NCBI GenBank assembly: GCA_030040115.1
Contig: JASHUH010000023.1
Span: 1-8,478 of the forward strand
Direction of reading: 5' to 3'
DNA from: Acidobacteriaceae bacterium
GTDB lineage: Bacteria > Acidobacteriota > Terriglobia > Terriglobales > Acidobacteriaceae
DNA: 8,478 nucleotides
Under the pieces are notes generated by a model. The model was not told where the DNA came from. It made no database searches and worked only from the letters and a program-made list of their open reading frames with translations. How positions within the stretch are numbered: position 1 is the stretch's first letter; the number at the start of each line of letters is the position of its first letter. Both the position numbers and the translations under genes were made by a program. Positions 1 to 6,863 of this stretch are shown in pieces.

Positions 1-59
1 AGAACGCTTCTCCGTCTGCTGTACATCGAAAACGGGAGCTCAAGGATCGATTCCTTCAA
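1..59 (-). CDS. Possible start of a further operon gene, cut by the left edge
   Basis: An open frame starts with TTG at 59-57 on the minus strand and stays open to the window edge. It reads roughly (M)KESILELPFSMYSRRRSV. A plausible ribosome binding site (AAGGTGG) lies about 6 bases before the TTG. The start falls 38 bases after the stop of the ligase gene on the same strand, which would suit one more operon member. An in-frame ATG lies further in (FSMYS). I do not recognise the protein. By pathway logic a gamma-glutamyl hydrolase or amidohydrolase might be expected here, but these 19 codons do not show that. The frame may also be chance. Confidence 0.3.
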   Translation of the reverse strand, partial: MKESILELPFSMYSRRRSV

Positions 60-97
60 GATTCGCCACCTTCGTTCAAATTGCAAGGGCGCCGGAG

Positions 98-1471
98 TCA
101 GATCTGCTCGAAATAGCGCCGCCGCTCCCAATCGGTCACCGAGGCGTCAAAGGCCGCCTGCTCCGACCGGAAGAAATGAGCGTAGTGGGTCGCCACCTCA
201 AGTCCCAAAATGTCGCGCACCAGGGAACTGGCGGCAAAGAGATCGGTGGCTTCGCGCAGATTGGCGGGAATGGAAGGCATTTCGGTTGCCGCGTAGACAT
301 CGCCTGCAAAAAGGTGAGGCGGCTCGGTCTTCCTGGCGATCCCTTCCAACCCGGACGCGATGGCGGCGGCGATGGCCAGGTACGGATTGCAATCCGCCCC
401 GGGAATCCGGCACTCGATTCTCAGGCTCGGCCCCGCGCCCACGACCCGGAAACTGGCGGTGCGGTTGTCGTAGCACCATGCCAGGCGTGTCGGCGCCCAT
501 GAGCCGGCGCGAAAACGCTTGTAGGAGTTGACCGTCGGAGCGTAGAACACCATGAACTCTGACACATGAGCGATCCACCCCCCCAAAAACCAGCGGAAGG
601 CGTCGCTGCACAGCACCGGCCCCAATTGGCTCGTTCCCGCCATCGCATTCTGTCCGTCCTTCCAAAGACTCAAGTGCAGATGACAACTGGAACCGGCCTG
701 GCCGGCATCGGGCTTCGCCATAAAAGTAACGCTCATGCCAAGGCTATCCGCCACCTCCTTAAAGCATTGCTTGAATACGGCGTGGCGATCGGCCATGGTG
801 AGAGCATCGGCATACCGGACGTTCAGTTCGTGCTGGCCTTTTCCCCACTCGCCCTTCGAGCATTCCACCGGCACGCCGGACTGCGCCAGATGCCGGCGTA
901 CGGCGCCGTTCAGCCTTTCTTCCCGCGTGCCCTGAAGGACGTGGTAATCCTCCAGATACCAGCCCGCCGCCTCCAATCCGTCGTATTTCGCCGCCGCCGC
1001 CTCCCGATAGGAATTGTTAAAGATGTAATACTCCAACTCGGTTCCGGCGGCGGCCTCGTAGCCCATGTGCGCGGCCCGCTCGATCTGGCGGCGCAGAATG
1101 GTGCGCGGCGCCGGTTCCACCAGCTCGTGCGAGGAGGGGTGCAGCAAATCGCAGGTGACAAGAGCGGTGCGGTCCAACCAGGAGGCAATGCGAAGCGTCT
1201 CGAGGTCGGCGCGCATGGCTACGTCGCCATACCCTCGCTCCCAATTCGCAAACTGGTATCCCGGCACGGGGTTCATCTCCATGTCGGTGGTGAGAAGATA
1301 ATCGCAAGCATGCGTCCCCGGCTCTTCCTTTTCCAGGAAAAATCGCGCATCCAGCCGCTTTCCGAACGGGCGGCCATAAAGATCGGTGAAGGTCAGCAAA
1401 ACCGTATCGACGCGCGATTCCTCGACCAGGTTCCGAAGTTCGTCAAGGGTCAGCATTCCGTTGATCTTCAT
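98..1471 (-). CDS. Glutamine-synthetase-like ligase, probable gamma-glutamyl-amine synthetase
   Basis: This 457-residue protein belongs to the class I glutamine synthetase fold. It probably ligates glutamate to an amine using ATP, as PuuA, IpuC and Streptomyces GlnA-like enzymes do, and does not look like a housekeeping GlnA. Seen in the sequence: an N-terminal beta-grasp segment with FTDLYGRPFGKR (28-39); the catalytic domain with TELEYYIF (144-151, metal-binding glutamates); GEWGKGQHELN (207-217); the ATP/substrate segment ending CHLHLSLW (263-270); NSYKRF (315-320); NRTASFRV (336-343); and ECRIPGADCNPYL (353-365). The C-terminus DWERRRYFEQI is typical of these GS-like ligases. The start at 1471 is preferred because the GS similarity begins there, a GAGG site lies about 7 bases upstream, and it follows the aldehyde dehydrogenase stop by 8 bases. 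A longer frame to 1588 would overlap that gene. Family assignment is secure; the amine substrate is unknown. Confidence 0.93.
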   Translation of the reverse strand: MKINGMLTLDELRNLVEESRVDTVLLTFTDLYGRPFGKRLDARFFLEKEEPGTHACDYLLTTDMEMNPVPGYQFANWERGYGDVAMRADLETLRIASWLDRTALVTCDLLHPSSHELVEPAPRTILRRQIERAAHMGYEAAAGTELEYYIFNNSYREAAAAKYDGLEAAGWYLEDYHVLQGTREERLNGAVRRHLAQSGVPVECSKGEWGKGQHELNVRYADALTMADRHAVFKQCFKEVADSLGMSVTFMAKPDAGQAGSSCHLHLSLWKDGQNAMAGTSQLGPVLCSDAFRWFLGGWIAHVSEFMVFYAPTVNSYKRFRAGSWAPTRLAWCYDNRTASFRVVGAGPSLRIECRIPGADCNPYLAIAAAIASGLEGIARKTEPPHLFAGDVYAATEMPSIPANLREATDLFAASSLVRDILGLEVATHYAHFFRSEQAAFDASVTDWERRRYFEQI

Positions 1472-1479
1472 CGCATGCC

Positions 1480-2871
1480 TCAACCTGCGGTCTGTGTGCG
1501 GAGATAGAAGCTCTTGGGACGGGTCAGGGAATGAAATCCCAGCCGGGATAAGGTGCAGCCGTGGCCGCTGTCCTTGATGCCCACCCAAGCCAGTTCCGGA
1601 TCGAGGTAATCGCAGCGATTGAGGTAGACAGTCCCTGCCTCCGTCCGCGCGGCCAGGGCTTCGCCCCGTTCGGCATCCTCAGTCCAGATGGAGGCGGTGA
1701 GCCCGTAGGAGCTGTCGTTCATCCATCGTATTCCTGCATCTTCCGAATCGACCGCCATGATGCCGATTACCGGACCGAAGCTTTCTTCCGTCATCACGTT
1801 CATGCTATGGTCCACGTCCACCAGGACAGCCGGCTCAAAATAGTACCCGCGGCCCGGCGCCCGTTTTCCCCCGGTCAGTAGCCTGGCGCCTCGTTGCACC
1901 GCTTGATCGACCTGACGCTGTAAAAGGTCGAGCGCCTTACGTTGCGCCAGTGGGCCGATGCCGGTGGCGGGATTCTCCGGGTCGCCCATGGTGTACTTCC
2001 GCACTTCCGCAACAAAAGCGTCAACAAAGCGTGCAAAGAGCGGACGCGCGACATAGATCCTCTCCACAGCGCAACAGCTCTGGCCTGCATTGTAGAAGGC
2101 CCCGTCCACCAGGTTCGCTACCGCAAAATCGAAATGGGTGTCCTCGCAAACCAGCGCCGGATCCTTTCCGCCCAGTTCCAGGCCCATATCCAGCAATTGC
2201 GCCGAGGCTTGGCGGTAGACTTCGCGCCCTCCCTCGACGGAACCGGTGAATGCGATGAAATCGACCGCCCGCCGCGCAATCAAGCGGGTCACGGTCTTGT
2301 GACCGACGTGGATGGAAGCGATCAGATCACCCGGCAACCTGGTCTGGCGGAAAGCCTCGATAAAAGCGTCGCCGCACAGCGGGGTGAGGCGGGCGTGTTT
2401 GATCAGCACCGCGTTGCCCGCCAGCAGAGCAGGAAGCACGACGTTCACTGCAATCAGCAGCGGGTAATTCCACGCGGGAATGTCGAGAACAATACCCAGC
2501 GGCTCGCGGCGGATCAGCCGGTGCAGGCCAGGCTTCGGCTCGAGCGTCTCATCCTCGAGGCCTGAGGGGGCGAGGCGCAGCATGGTGTCGGCGCGATTCA
2601 GCATGGTGTCCACTTCGCGCCAAGCCTGCGCCAACGGCTTTCCCATCTGGCGGGTGATGTCCAGCGCGACGCTCTCGCGCATGGAGCGGAACGCATCGAC
2701 GAACCCCCGGCAGATCTCCACTCTCTCGTTGACGGACGTTTCCCGCCACTTCTTCTGAGCGGCTCGCATACGCTCAAGGAGATCGCCGAGTTCCGCCTCC
2801 GAAGTGATCTCGAGAGTTCGGAATGTTTCCTCGCTCGCGGGATTCACCAGGTTCAAAGAGGTCGCGGCCAT
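1480..2871 (-). CDS. NAD(P)-dependent aldehyde dehydrogenase
   Basis: A 463-residue ALDH-superfamily enzyme, oxidising an aldehyde to the acid in the cytoplasm. Motifs in order: WNYP with the catalytic-site Asn135; the nucleotide-binding lysine Lys158; FTGSVEGG (208-215, Rossmann turn); LELGGKDP with general-base Glu232; NAGQSCCA with nucleophile Cys266; EESFGP (362-367); and a C-terminal WVGIKDSGHG...LTRPKSF block. The usual K-P-S-E segment reads KHAR (158-161), so the glutamate that normally contacts the NAD ribose is arginine. This may affect cofactor preference. The start at 2871 is chosen because the family similarity begins just after it and it lies 2 bp beyond the alcohol dehydrogenase stop (TGATCATG), which suggests translational coupling. 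An in-frame extension to 2943 would overlap that gene and looks unrelated. In context it probably oxidises the aldehyde made by the neighbouring alcohol dehydrogenase. Confidence 0.94.
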   Translation of the reverse strand: MAATSLNLVNPASEETFRTLEITSEAELGDLLERMRAAQKKWRETSVNERVEICRGFVDAFRSMRESVALDITRQMGKPLAQAWREVDTMLNRADTMLRLAPSGLEDETLEPKPGLHRLIRREPLGIVLDIPAWNYPLLIAVNVVLPALLAGNAVLIKHARLTPLCGDAFIEAFRQTRLPGDLIASIHVGHKTVTRLIARRAVDFIAFTGSVEGGREVYRQASAQLLDMGLELGGKDPALVCEDTHFDFAVANLVDGAFYNAGQSCCAVERIYVARPLFARFVDAFVAEVRKYTMGDPENPATGIGPLAQRKALDLLQRQVDQAVQRGARLLTGGKRAPGRGYYFEPAVLVDVDHSMNVMTEESFGPVIGIMAVDSEDAGIRWMNDSSYGLTASIWTEDAERGEALAARTEAGTVYLNRCDYLDPELAWVGIKDSGHGCTLSRLGFHSLTRPKSFYLRTQTAG

Positions 2872-2873
2872 GA

Positions 2874-4040
2874 TCACCAGCTTTCCCGGTACAGCCGGAG
2901 CAGATCGTCCTGCGTGCAGGGGCGAATATTGGTCTTGTGACACGAATCGGCAAAAGCGCTTTGTGAAAGTCCTTCAAGACTCTCCCGGGGCACGCCGTGA
3001 TTGCGCAACCCGCGCTTGATGCCAAGGCCCTCGATCATGACTTCGACCATGCTCACGGCGTTGGCGGCTTCTCGATGGTTCGGCTCGTTCGAATCACTGC
3101 CTCGGTAGAGGCGGGCCAGGCGGGCATAGTGCGGCGCCGCCGCATCCAGGTTGAATCGCATCACGGCCGGCAGGCACAATGCATTCGCCAATCCGTGGTG
3201 CAAGCCGAATTCGGTGGAGAGCGGATGAGCCAGCGAATGCGTCGCCCCGAGATCTTTCTGAAAAGCGATCGCGCCCATCGACGCCGCGACCAGCATGTTG
3301 CCGCGCGCCTCGATATCGCGGCCGTCGTGGGTGGCGCGCTCCAGGTAACGGATGACCAGTTCCAGGCCGTGAATGGCGATGGCGTCGCAGAGCGGGTGGT
3401 ACACCGGACAGGTGAGCGATTCCAGGCAATGGGTGAATGCGTCCATGCCCGTCGCTGCGGTTAAAAATGGGGGCAGGCTCACGGTAAGTTCGGGATCGAG
3501 GATCGCTCTTTTGGGCATCAGCCACGGACTGAAGATGATGATTTTGCGCTTCAGTTTGTGCGACGTGATCACCGCCGATCTTCCCACTTCGCTGCCGGTG
3601 CCGGCAGTCGTCGGGATCGCGATGATCGGATCGTACGGGCCGGCTAAGCGGTCCATGCCGCCGGACTGGGCTTCGAAATCCGCGAGCGTTCCCTCCTGCC
3701 GCGCGATCACGACCGTAGCCTTGGCCACGTCCATTGCACTTCCCCCGCCGAGCCCGACGACGCCATCGCAATCTGCCGCGCGATAGGCTTTCGCAGCCTC
3801 GACGACATCCTCCTCGATCGGGTTGGGGTGCACGCCATCGAAAAGTTCGTACCGTACCCCGCCATCCTGGAGAGCGGATTCAACCGTCTTGAAAGGGGGT
3901 GCGGCACGGAGACCGGGATCGGTCACCACGAAGGGCCGGCGAACGCCGATTTCTTCCAGGCAAGCCGGCAGCACGCGCGTCGCTCCCACGCCGAAAACGA
4001 TGCGGGTCGGGAAGGAAAATGTCGCGATTTTGTCGAACAT
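2874..4040 (-). CDS. Iron-containing (group III) alcohol dehydrogenase
   Basis: A 388-residue enzyme of the Fe-ADH/FucO/GldA superfamily, interconverting an alcohol and an aldehyde with NAD(P). The N-terminal dinucleotide domain carries GGGSAMDVAK (98-107), followed by PTTAGTGSEV (143-152). The metal site is intact: GMDAFTHCLE gives Asp200 and His204, and THSLAHPLSTEFGLHHG gives His268 and His282, with the spacing seen in FucO (Asp196, His200, His263, His277). Length is normal for the family. The start ATG at 4040 has AGGAG about 6 bases upstream. It lies 142 bp downstream of the permease remnant and 2 bp before the aldehyde dehydrogenase. Pairing an alcohol dehydrogenase with an aldehyde dehydrogenase and a GS-like ligase suggests a hydroxyl-bearing amine as substrate. 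The specific substrate cannot be read from the sequence. Confidence 0.94.
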   Translation of the reverse strand: MFDKIATFSFPTRIVFGVGATRVLPACLEEIGVRRPFVVTDPGLRAAPPFKTVESALQDGGVRYELFDGVHPNPIEEDVVEAAKAYRAADCDGVVGLGGGSAMDVAKATVVIARQEGTLADFEAQSGGMDRLAGPYDPIIAIPTTAGTGSEVGRSAVITSHKLKRKIIIFSPWLMPKRAILDPELTVSLPPFLTAATGMDAFTHCLESLTCPVYHPLCDAIAIHGLELVIRYLERATHDGRDIEARGNMLVAASMGAIAFQKDLGATHSLAHPLSTEFGLHHGLANALCLPAVMRFNLDAAAPHYARLARLYRGSDSNEPNHREAANAVSMVEVMIEGLGIKRGLRNHGVPRESLEGLSQSAFADSCHKTNIRPCTQDDLLRLYRESW

Positions 4041-4182
4041 GTCAAGCTCCTGCCTCGCGAGGTTAGCACGATTGTGTGAATCCCCTTGCCGCCGGCAGTC
4101 CAGATGCCGTATGGGACGCGAGAAGCATCGGATCCAGCATCCGGACCTGCATGCGAAGAATAGCGTGTGTCCTTGAGTTGCG
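4041..4182 (-). other. Intergenic gap between permease and alcohol dehydrogenase
   Basis: These 142 bases hold no supported gene. Near the permease end, GCAT occurs at 4125, 4137 and 4149 (period 12) within loosely similar 12-base units. I see no convincing sigma-70 promoter, although the gap is the one place inside the operon long enough for one. The Shine-Dalgarno AGGAG of the alcohol dehydrogenase lies at its left end. Confidence 0.4.
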
Positions 4183-5379
4183 CTACGGTCTGGCCGCGGG
4201 CGCCGTCCGCTGTGCTAAGACCCACCCTGGCGTCACATACTTGCGGCGCACTTCGAAGAGGTAGATGAGGGTGAGCACCGCCAGTACGCCCGCCAGCGTT
4301 TTGGCAGCCAGTTGATTGGGCGGCATCATCAGCACGAAACAAATGAAGATAGTGTAGACGAGCGCGATGCCGTTCAATGCCGCGCCCCATCTGCCCAGGG
4401 TCCACTTCGCCAGCGCGGGCCAATCCGATCTGCGCCAACGGGCACGCAACCCCAGCGCCACGGGGATGACATAAGCCAAATACAACGCTACGGTGCTGAA
4501 CGAGGTAACAATGGGGACCGCGCCCGTCCAGGCCATGGCCGCCAGGCTGGCGATCACCGTGGCCCAGATCGCCGTGACCGGCGTCCCGTGCTTGGGGCTG
4601 ACCTGCTGCATGATCCTGGCGAAGGGCGTTCCGTAATCGCGTGCCAGAGAGTAGATGGCGCGAGAGGCCGAGGTCACGCAGGAAAGCCCGCAGAACCACA
4701 TCGCCATCGACGCGAAAGCCGCCAGGGCATTGCCAAAGCGGTAGCCGAGCCCGGTCTCGAGAATCGCAATGGCGGCGGGGACCGGATTTCCTTGCGCATC
4801 GTGCGCCGCCAGCACCGCCGGAACCGAGCGGATGGCCAAAGTGATGGCAAGCAGCAAAATGTATCCGATTACGCCGGAGACGCCTACCGCAATCACCATC
4901 CCCCAGGGGGCCACGCGCCGCGGATCGTGAGTCTCCTCTGCCATATGAGCCGATCCGTCGAAGCCGGTGTAGGTCCAATGCGCCTGGAGCAATCCCAGCA
5001 GAAACGCCCACGCGTAGGGGAATCCGCTGGAAACCCCGCCGCTGGCCAAAAACGAAACCGGCTGGTGCGGCGCAAGCCAGAAGAGCAGTCCCGCGATGGC
5101 GAACACGCCGATAAGATGGATGACCACGCTGGTGTTGTTGAGCAGCGCCACCAGCCGCACGCCGAAATGGTTGATCAGGCCATGCGCCACCAGGGTGAAC
5201 GCGAACATCAAAAACACGTGGGGAAACGAGGGCGAGATACCCAAAAAGGGCAGTACGAACTGCGCGGCGCTGAAGTTGATGCCGGCCAGGGCCGCGATCA
5301 GGCCAACGATATTGAAGCAAGCGACAAACCACCCCGCCGCGCGTCCGCCGAGCGCCGCGCCTTCCTGGTCTCCTCCCGT
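4183..5379 (-). pseudogene. APC-superfamily amine/amino-acid permease, 5'-truncated
   Basis: The frame is open from just after an in-frame TGA (5382-5380) to a TAG at 4185-4183. Permease-like sequence starts near 5360 with GGRAAGWFVACFNIVGLIAA, which resembles the third membrane helix of APC permeases. Several further hydrophobic helices follow. Family marks are YTGFDGSAHMAEE (about 4971-4933, helix 6 region) and SASRAIYSLARD (about 4671-4636, helix 8 region). The style is closest to the amino acid-choline/GABA permease group. About 100 N-terminal residues are missing, including helix 1 with its substrate-binding G-x-G motif, and no frame upstream supplies them. The first plausible start codon within the frame is a TTG at 5244, already past helix 3. 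The product is therefore probably non-functional as a carrier. A sequencing or assembly error could produce a stop, but would not explain the absence of helices 1-2 in all frames. Confidence 0.8.
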
Positions 5380-5529
5380 TCAGTTTCCGCCATGGGGAGC
5401 CGGCTAGGGCATAGTACGCCCTCTGCATTTCGTGAGCGCCTGCCGCCGGGAAAATCAAGAACCCGTTGCCAGATGGAAAGCTCGTCGGGCAATCGCTTTT
5501 TCGGCGTGCGACCATTTCAGATCAAACAT
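5380..5529 (-). pseudogene. Remnant of an FRP-like (fluorescence recovery protein homologue) gene
   Basis: An ATG at 5529-5527, preceded by an AAAGGTG site, opens a 24-codon frame MFDLKWSHAEKAIARRAF followed by HLATGS and TGA at 5457-5455. The pattern W-S-x-x-E-K-x-I-A-R-R-A-F is what I recall from the N-terminus of small (about 110-residue) helical proteins related to cyanobacterial fluorescence recovery protein, which also occur in non-photosynthetic bacteria. The following 70 bases, in the same frame after the stop, read FSRRQALTK, loosely like the later 'RRxEIDxK' part of that family. This suggests an internally deleted, frameshifted remnant. The family link rests on memory of a short motif. 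It could instead be a small independent ORF or chance. Confidence 0.4.
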
Positions 5530-5577
5530 ACACGCACCTTTAGGATGAACGGCCCTGAGAAATCGGCCATATCCTTG

Positions 5578-5591
5578 ATTCAGAGCTGAAT
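5578..5591. promoter_or_regulatory. Short dyad (ATTCAG-AG-CTGAAT), possible operator
   Basis: Two perfect 6-base arms around a 2-base centre lie about 50 bases upstream of the FRP-like start at 5529, a position where a repressor or activator site would fall. No clear -35/-10 pair was found beside it. One such palindrome in a window of this size may be chance. Confidence 0.2.
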
Positions 5592-5644
5592 TCCACCGCT
5601 TTCGCCTCCAGATGAACCCGCCGTCCGATCCCTTGGACCCTGGC

Positions 5645-5697
5645 CGCAGCCGCGTGTGACAGGGGTGGAGCGTTGCCCCCCTTGCCTCTCGGCTGCG
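5645..5697 (-). terminator. Compound inverted repeat after the lipoprotein gene
   Basis: CGCAGCCG at 5645-5652 is the perfect complement of CGGCTGCG at 5690-5697. Inside it, AGGGG (5661-5665) can pair with CCCCT (5678-5682). The structure starts 9 bases after the lipoprotein stop codon (TAA, 5709-5707). It could act as a transcript end or 3' stabilising structure for that gene. No U-tract follows on the minus strand, so it is not a classical intrinsic terminator. Confidence 0.3.
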
Positions 5698-5706
5698 CGA
5701 TTTGCT

Positions 5707-6780
5707 TTACCAACGCGAGATAGTCAGCTCGTCGAGGTAAACGGCATTGGAGCCGGAGCCGTTGCCGTCCACCTGGAAATTGGTAATCAGCGACGGATTC
5801 CACCCCAGCGCGAAGACCGAAGGGACCGTAGCGTTGATCTGCGTTTCCATTCCATCCAGCCAAACCGCGCTATACGTCACGTTGCCGGAATCATCGCGCG
5901 AGTAGCTGATCTGTACGTGATGCCATTGCTCCTTACCCCAGCTTTGCACGTTGCAGGGCGCGCCCGCATGGACCCACACGTCCTCCGGATCCGCCAGGCT
6001 GCCCTGATTTGCCGTGTAGTCCCAGGTGCCGGAAACGCCGTCGCACTGGAATCCGTAGATCACGGTGTCCCCGTTCGCCAACACCTGGTTCATATCCAGC
6101 TCCAGGGTTTCCAGGTTGGTGGCCGAGCTGCTCAGATACACCCAGGCGTCGTAGAAAAAGTTGGTGGAATTCGGGTCGATGGCGAAGTCCACGTTGTAAA
6201 TCTCGCCGCCGCCGTTTGTAAAACTGGTGTCGAATTGGCGCGCATTGCCGCTCAGCGAGGGCGAGCTCACCACGCTCATCGTGCCGCTGGAGGTTGCGCC
6301 CGTGGCCGGGTCGTGCGCGGCCAGCCAATTGCTCCCCGTCTGAACATTGCTCACGACGGTAGCGTCGGAAGGCACCAGCGAGTTTTCCGGTGAGCTGGCG
6401 TCCGTGACCGCAATCGTCAGGTCCTGGTCGCAGCTCGCTCCCTGTGCTCCCCAGGCTTTTACGTGCAGGGTCTGCGTGCCGGTGGACGCTGGAACCGAGG
6501 TGTCGATGGAGTTGCCGTTTGCCACCACTGGATCGTTGCTGCCGCCGATGGAGTAGCCAATCGAAGTGACCGGCTCCGTCGCGCAGGTTGTGGCGCTGGC
6601 GAGGAGAGTGAACGGCGAGCGCACCGCTGCGCCGTTCGCCGGACTGCTGACGGTGATTCCGGAAGAGGGCGCCGACGCGGCTGCGGCTGTTTTCGAAGCA
6701 GATCCGCCGCATCCGGTTGCGACGACAGCGAGCATGATAAGCAAAAAAAAGGCGAGGAGAGCGTTTTTTAACAGCTTCAC
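5707..6780 (-). CDS. Secreted lipoprotein with Ig-like and lectin-like (ConA/LamG-type) domains
   Basis: A 357-residue exported lipoprotein. Residues 1-24 form a lipoprotein signal peptide: charged MKLLKN, a hydrophobic core, and lipobox ATGC with lipidated Cys24. Glycine follows at +2 (not Asp), which suggests outer-membrane sorting in a diderm cell. A low-complexity Ala/Ser linker runs to about 40. Residues about 41-127 (ITVSSPANGAAV...LTIAVTD) look like a bacterial Ig-like beta-sandwich with a possible Cys66-Cys117 disulphide. Residues about 140-357 look like a jelly-roll domain, with paired aromatic strands (FYDAWVYL; EQWHHVQISY; YSAVWLDG; NAVYLDELTISRW) and cysteines 246 and 276. Such domains usually bind or process carbohydrate, but no catalytic motif is visible. 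The start is GTG (6780-6778) with AAGGGA about 6 bases upstream. It has no operon partner. Function in the cell is unknown. Confidence 0.85.
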   Translation of the reverse strand: MKLLKNALLAFFLLIMLAVVATGCGGSASKTAAAASAPSSGITVSSPANGAAVRSPFTLLASATTCATEPVTSIGYSIGGSNDPVVANGNSIDTSVPASTGTQTLHVKAWGAQGASCDQDLTIAVTDASSPENSLVPSDATVVSNVQTGSNWLAAHDPATGATSSGTMSVVSSPSLSGNARQFDTSFTNGGGEIYNVDFAIDPNSTNFFYDAWVYLSSSATNLETLELDMNQVLANGDTVIYGFQCDGVSGTWDYTANQGSLADPEDVWVHAGAPCNVQSWGKEQWHHVQISYSRDDSGNVTYSAVWLDGMETQINATVPSVFALGWNPSLITNFQVDGNGSGSNAVYLDELTISRW

Positions 6781-6863
6781 GACCGATCCCTTGGGAGCGC
6801 CGGACGCCCCATTTCGGGTCGTCGCCTGTAGAAGAAACTAGCGTCGAGCTTGAGGGATCTGGC
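6781..6863 (-). other. 5' region of the lipoprotein gene and probable IS left boundary
   Basis: These bases should hold the leader and promoter of the lipoprotein gene (minus strand) and, somewhere within or near them, the left end of the insertion sequence. No convincing -35/-10 was found on the minus strand. IS110-type elements lack terminal inverted repeats and usually make no target duplication, so the boundary cannot be fixed from one copy. Confidence 0.3.

Noticed and set aside
566..1507. Long open frame on the plus strand opposite the ligase gene
   Set aside because: It is antisense to a clear GS-like protein, its translation is rich in Arg/His/Pro without any domain, and GC-rich genes commonly leave such frames open.
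1472..1588. N-terminal extension of the ligase
   Set aside because: It overlaps the end of the aldehyde dehydrogenase, has no family similarity, and a good start with a ribosome site exists at 1471.
2872..2943. N-terminal extension of the aldehyde dehydrogenase
   Set aside because: It would overlap the end of the alcohol dehydrogenase, whereas ATG 2871 gives the tight 2-bp junction and starts just before the conserved region.
3923..5515. Long minus-strand frame spanning the permease, the gap and the ADH start
   Set aside because: It runs in a different frame from the permease helices and the ADH, is Arg/Gly-rich and shows no domain. It does not supply the missing permease N-terminus.
4312..5589. 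Long plus-strand frame opposite the permease remnant
   Set aside because: The translation is dominated by Arg, Gly, His and Gln with no recognisable motif; it is the complement of a membrane protein gene in a GC-rich genome.
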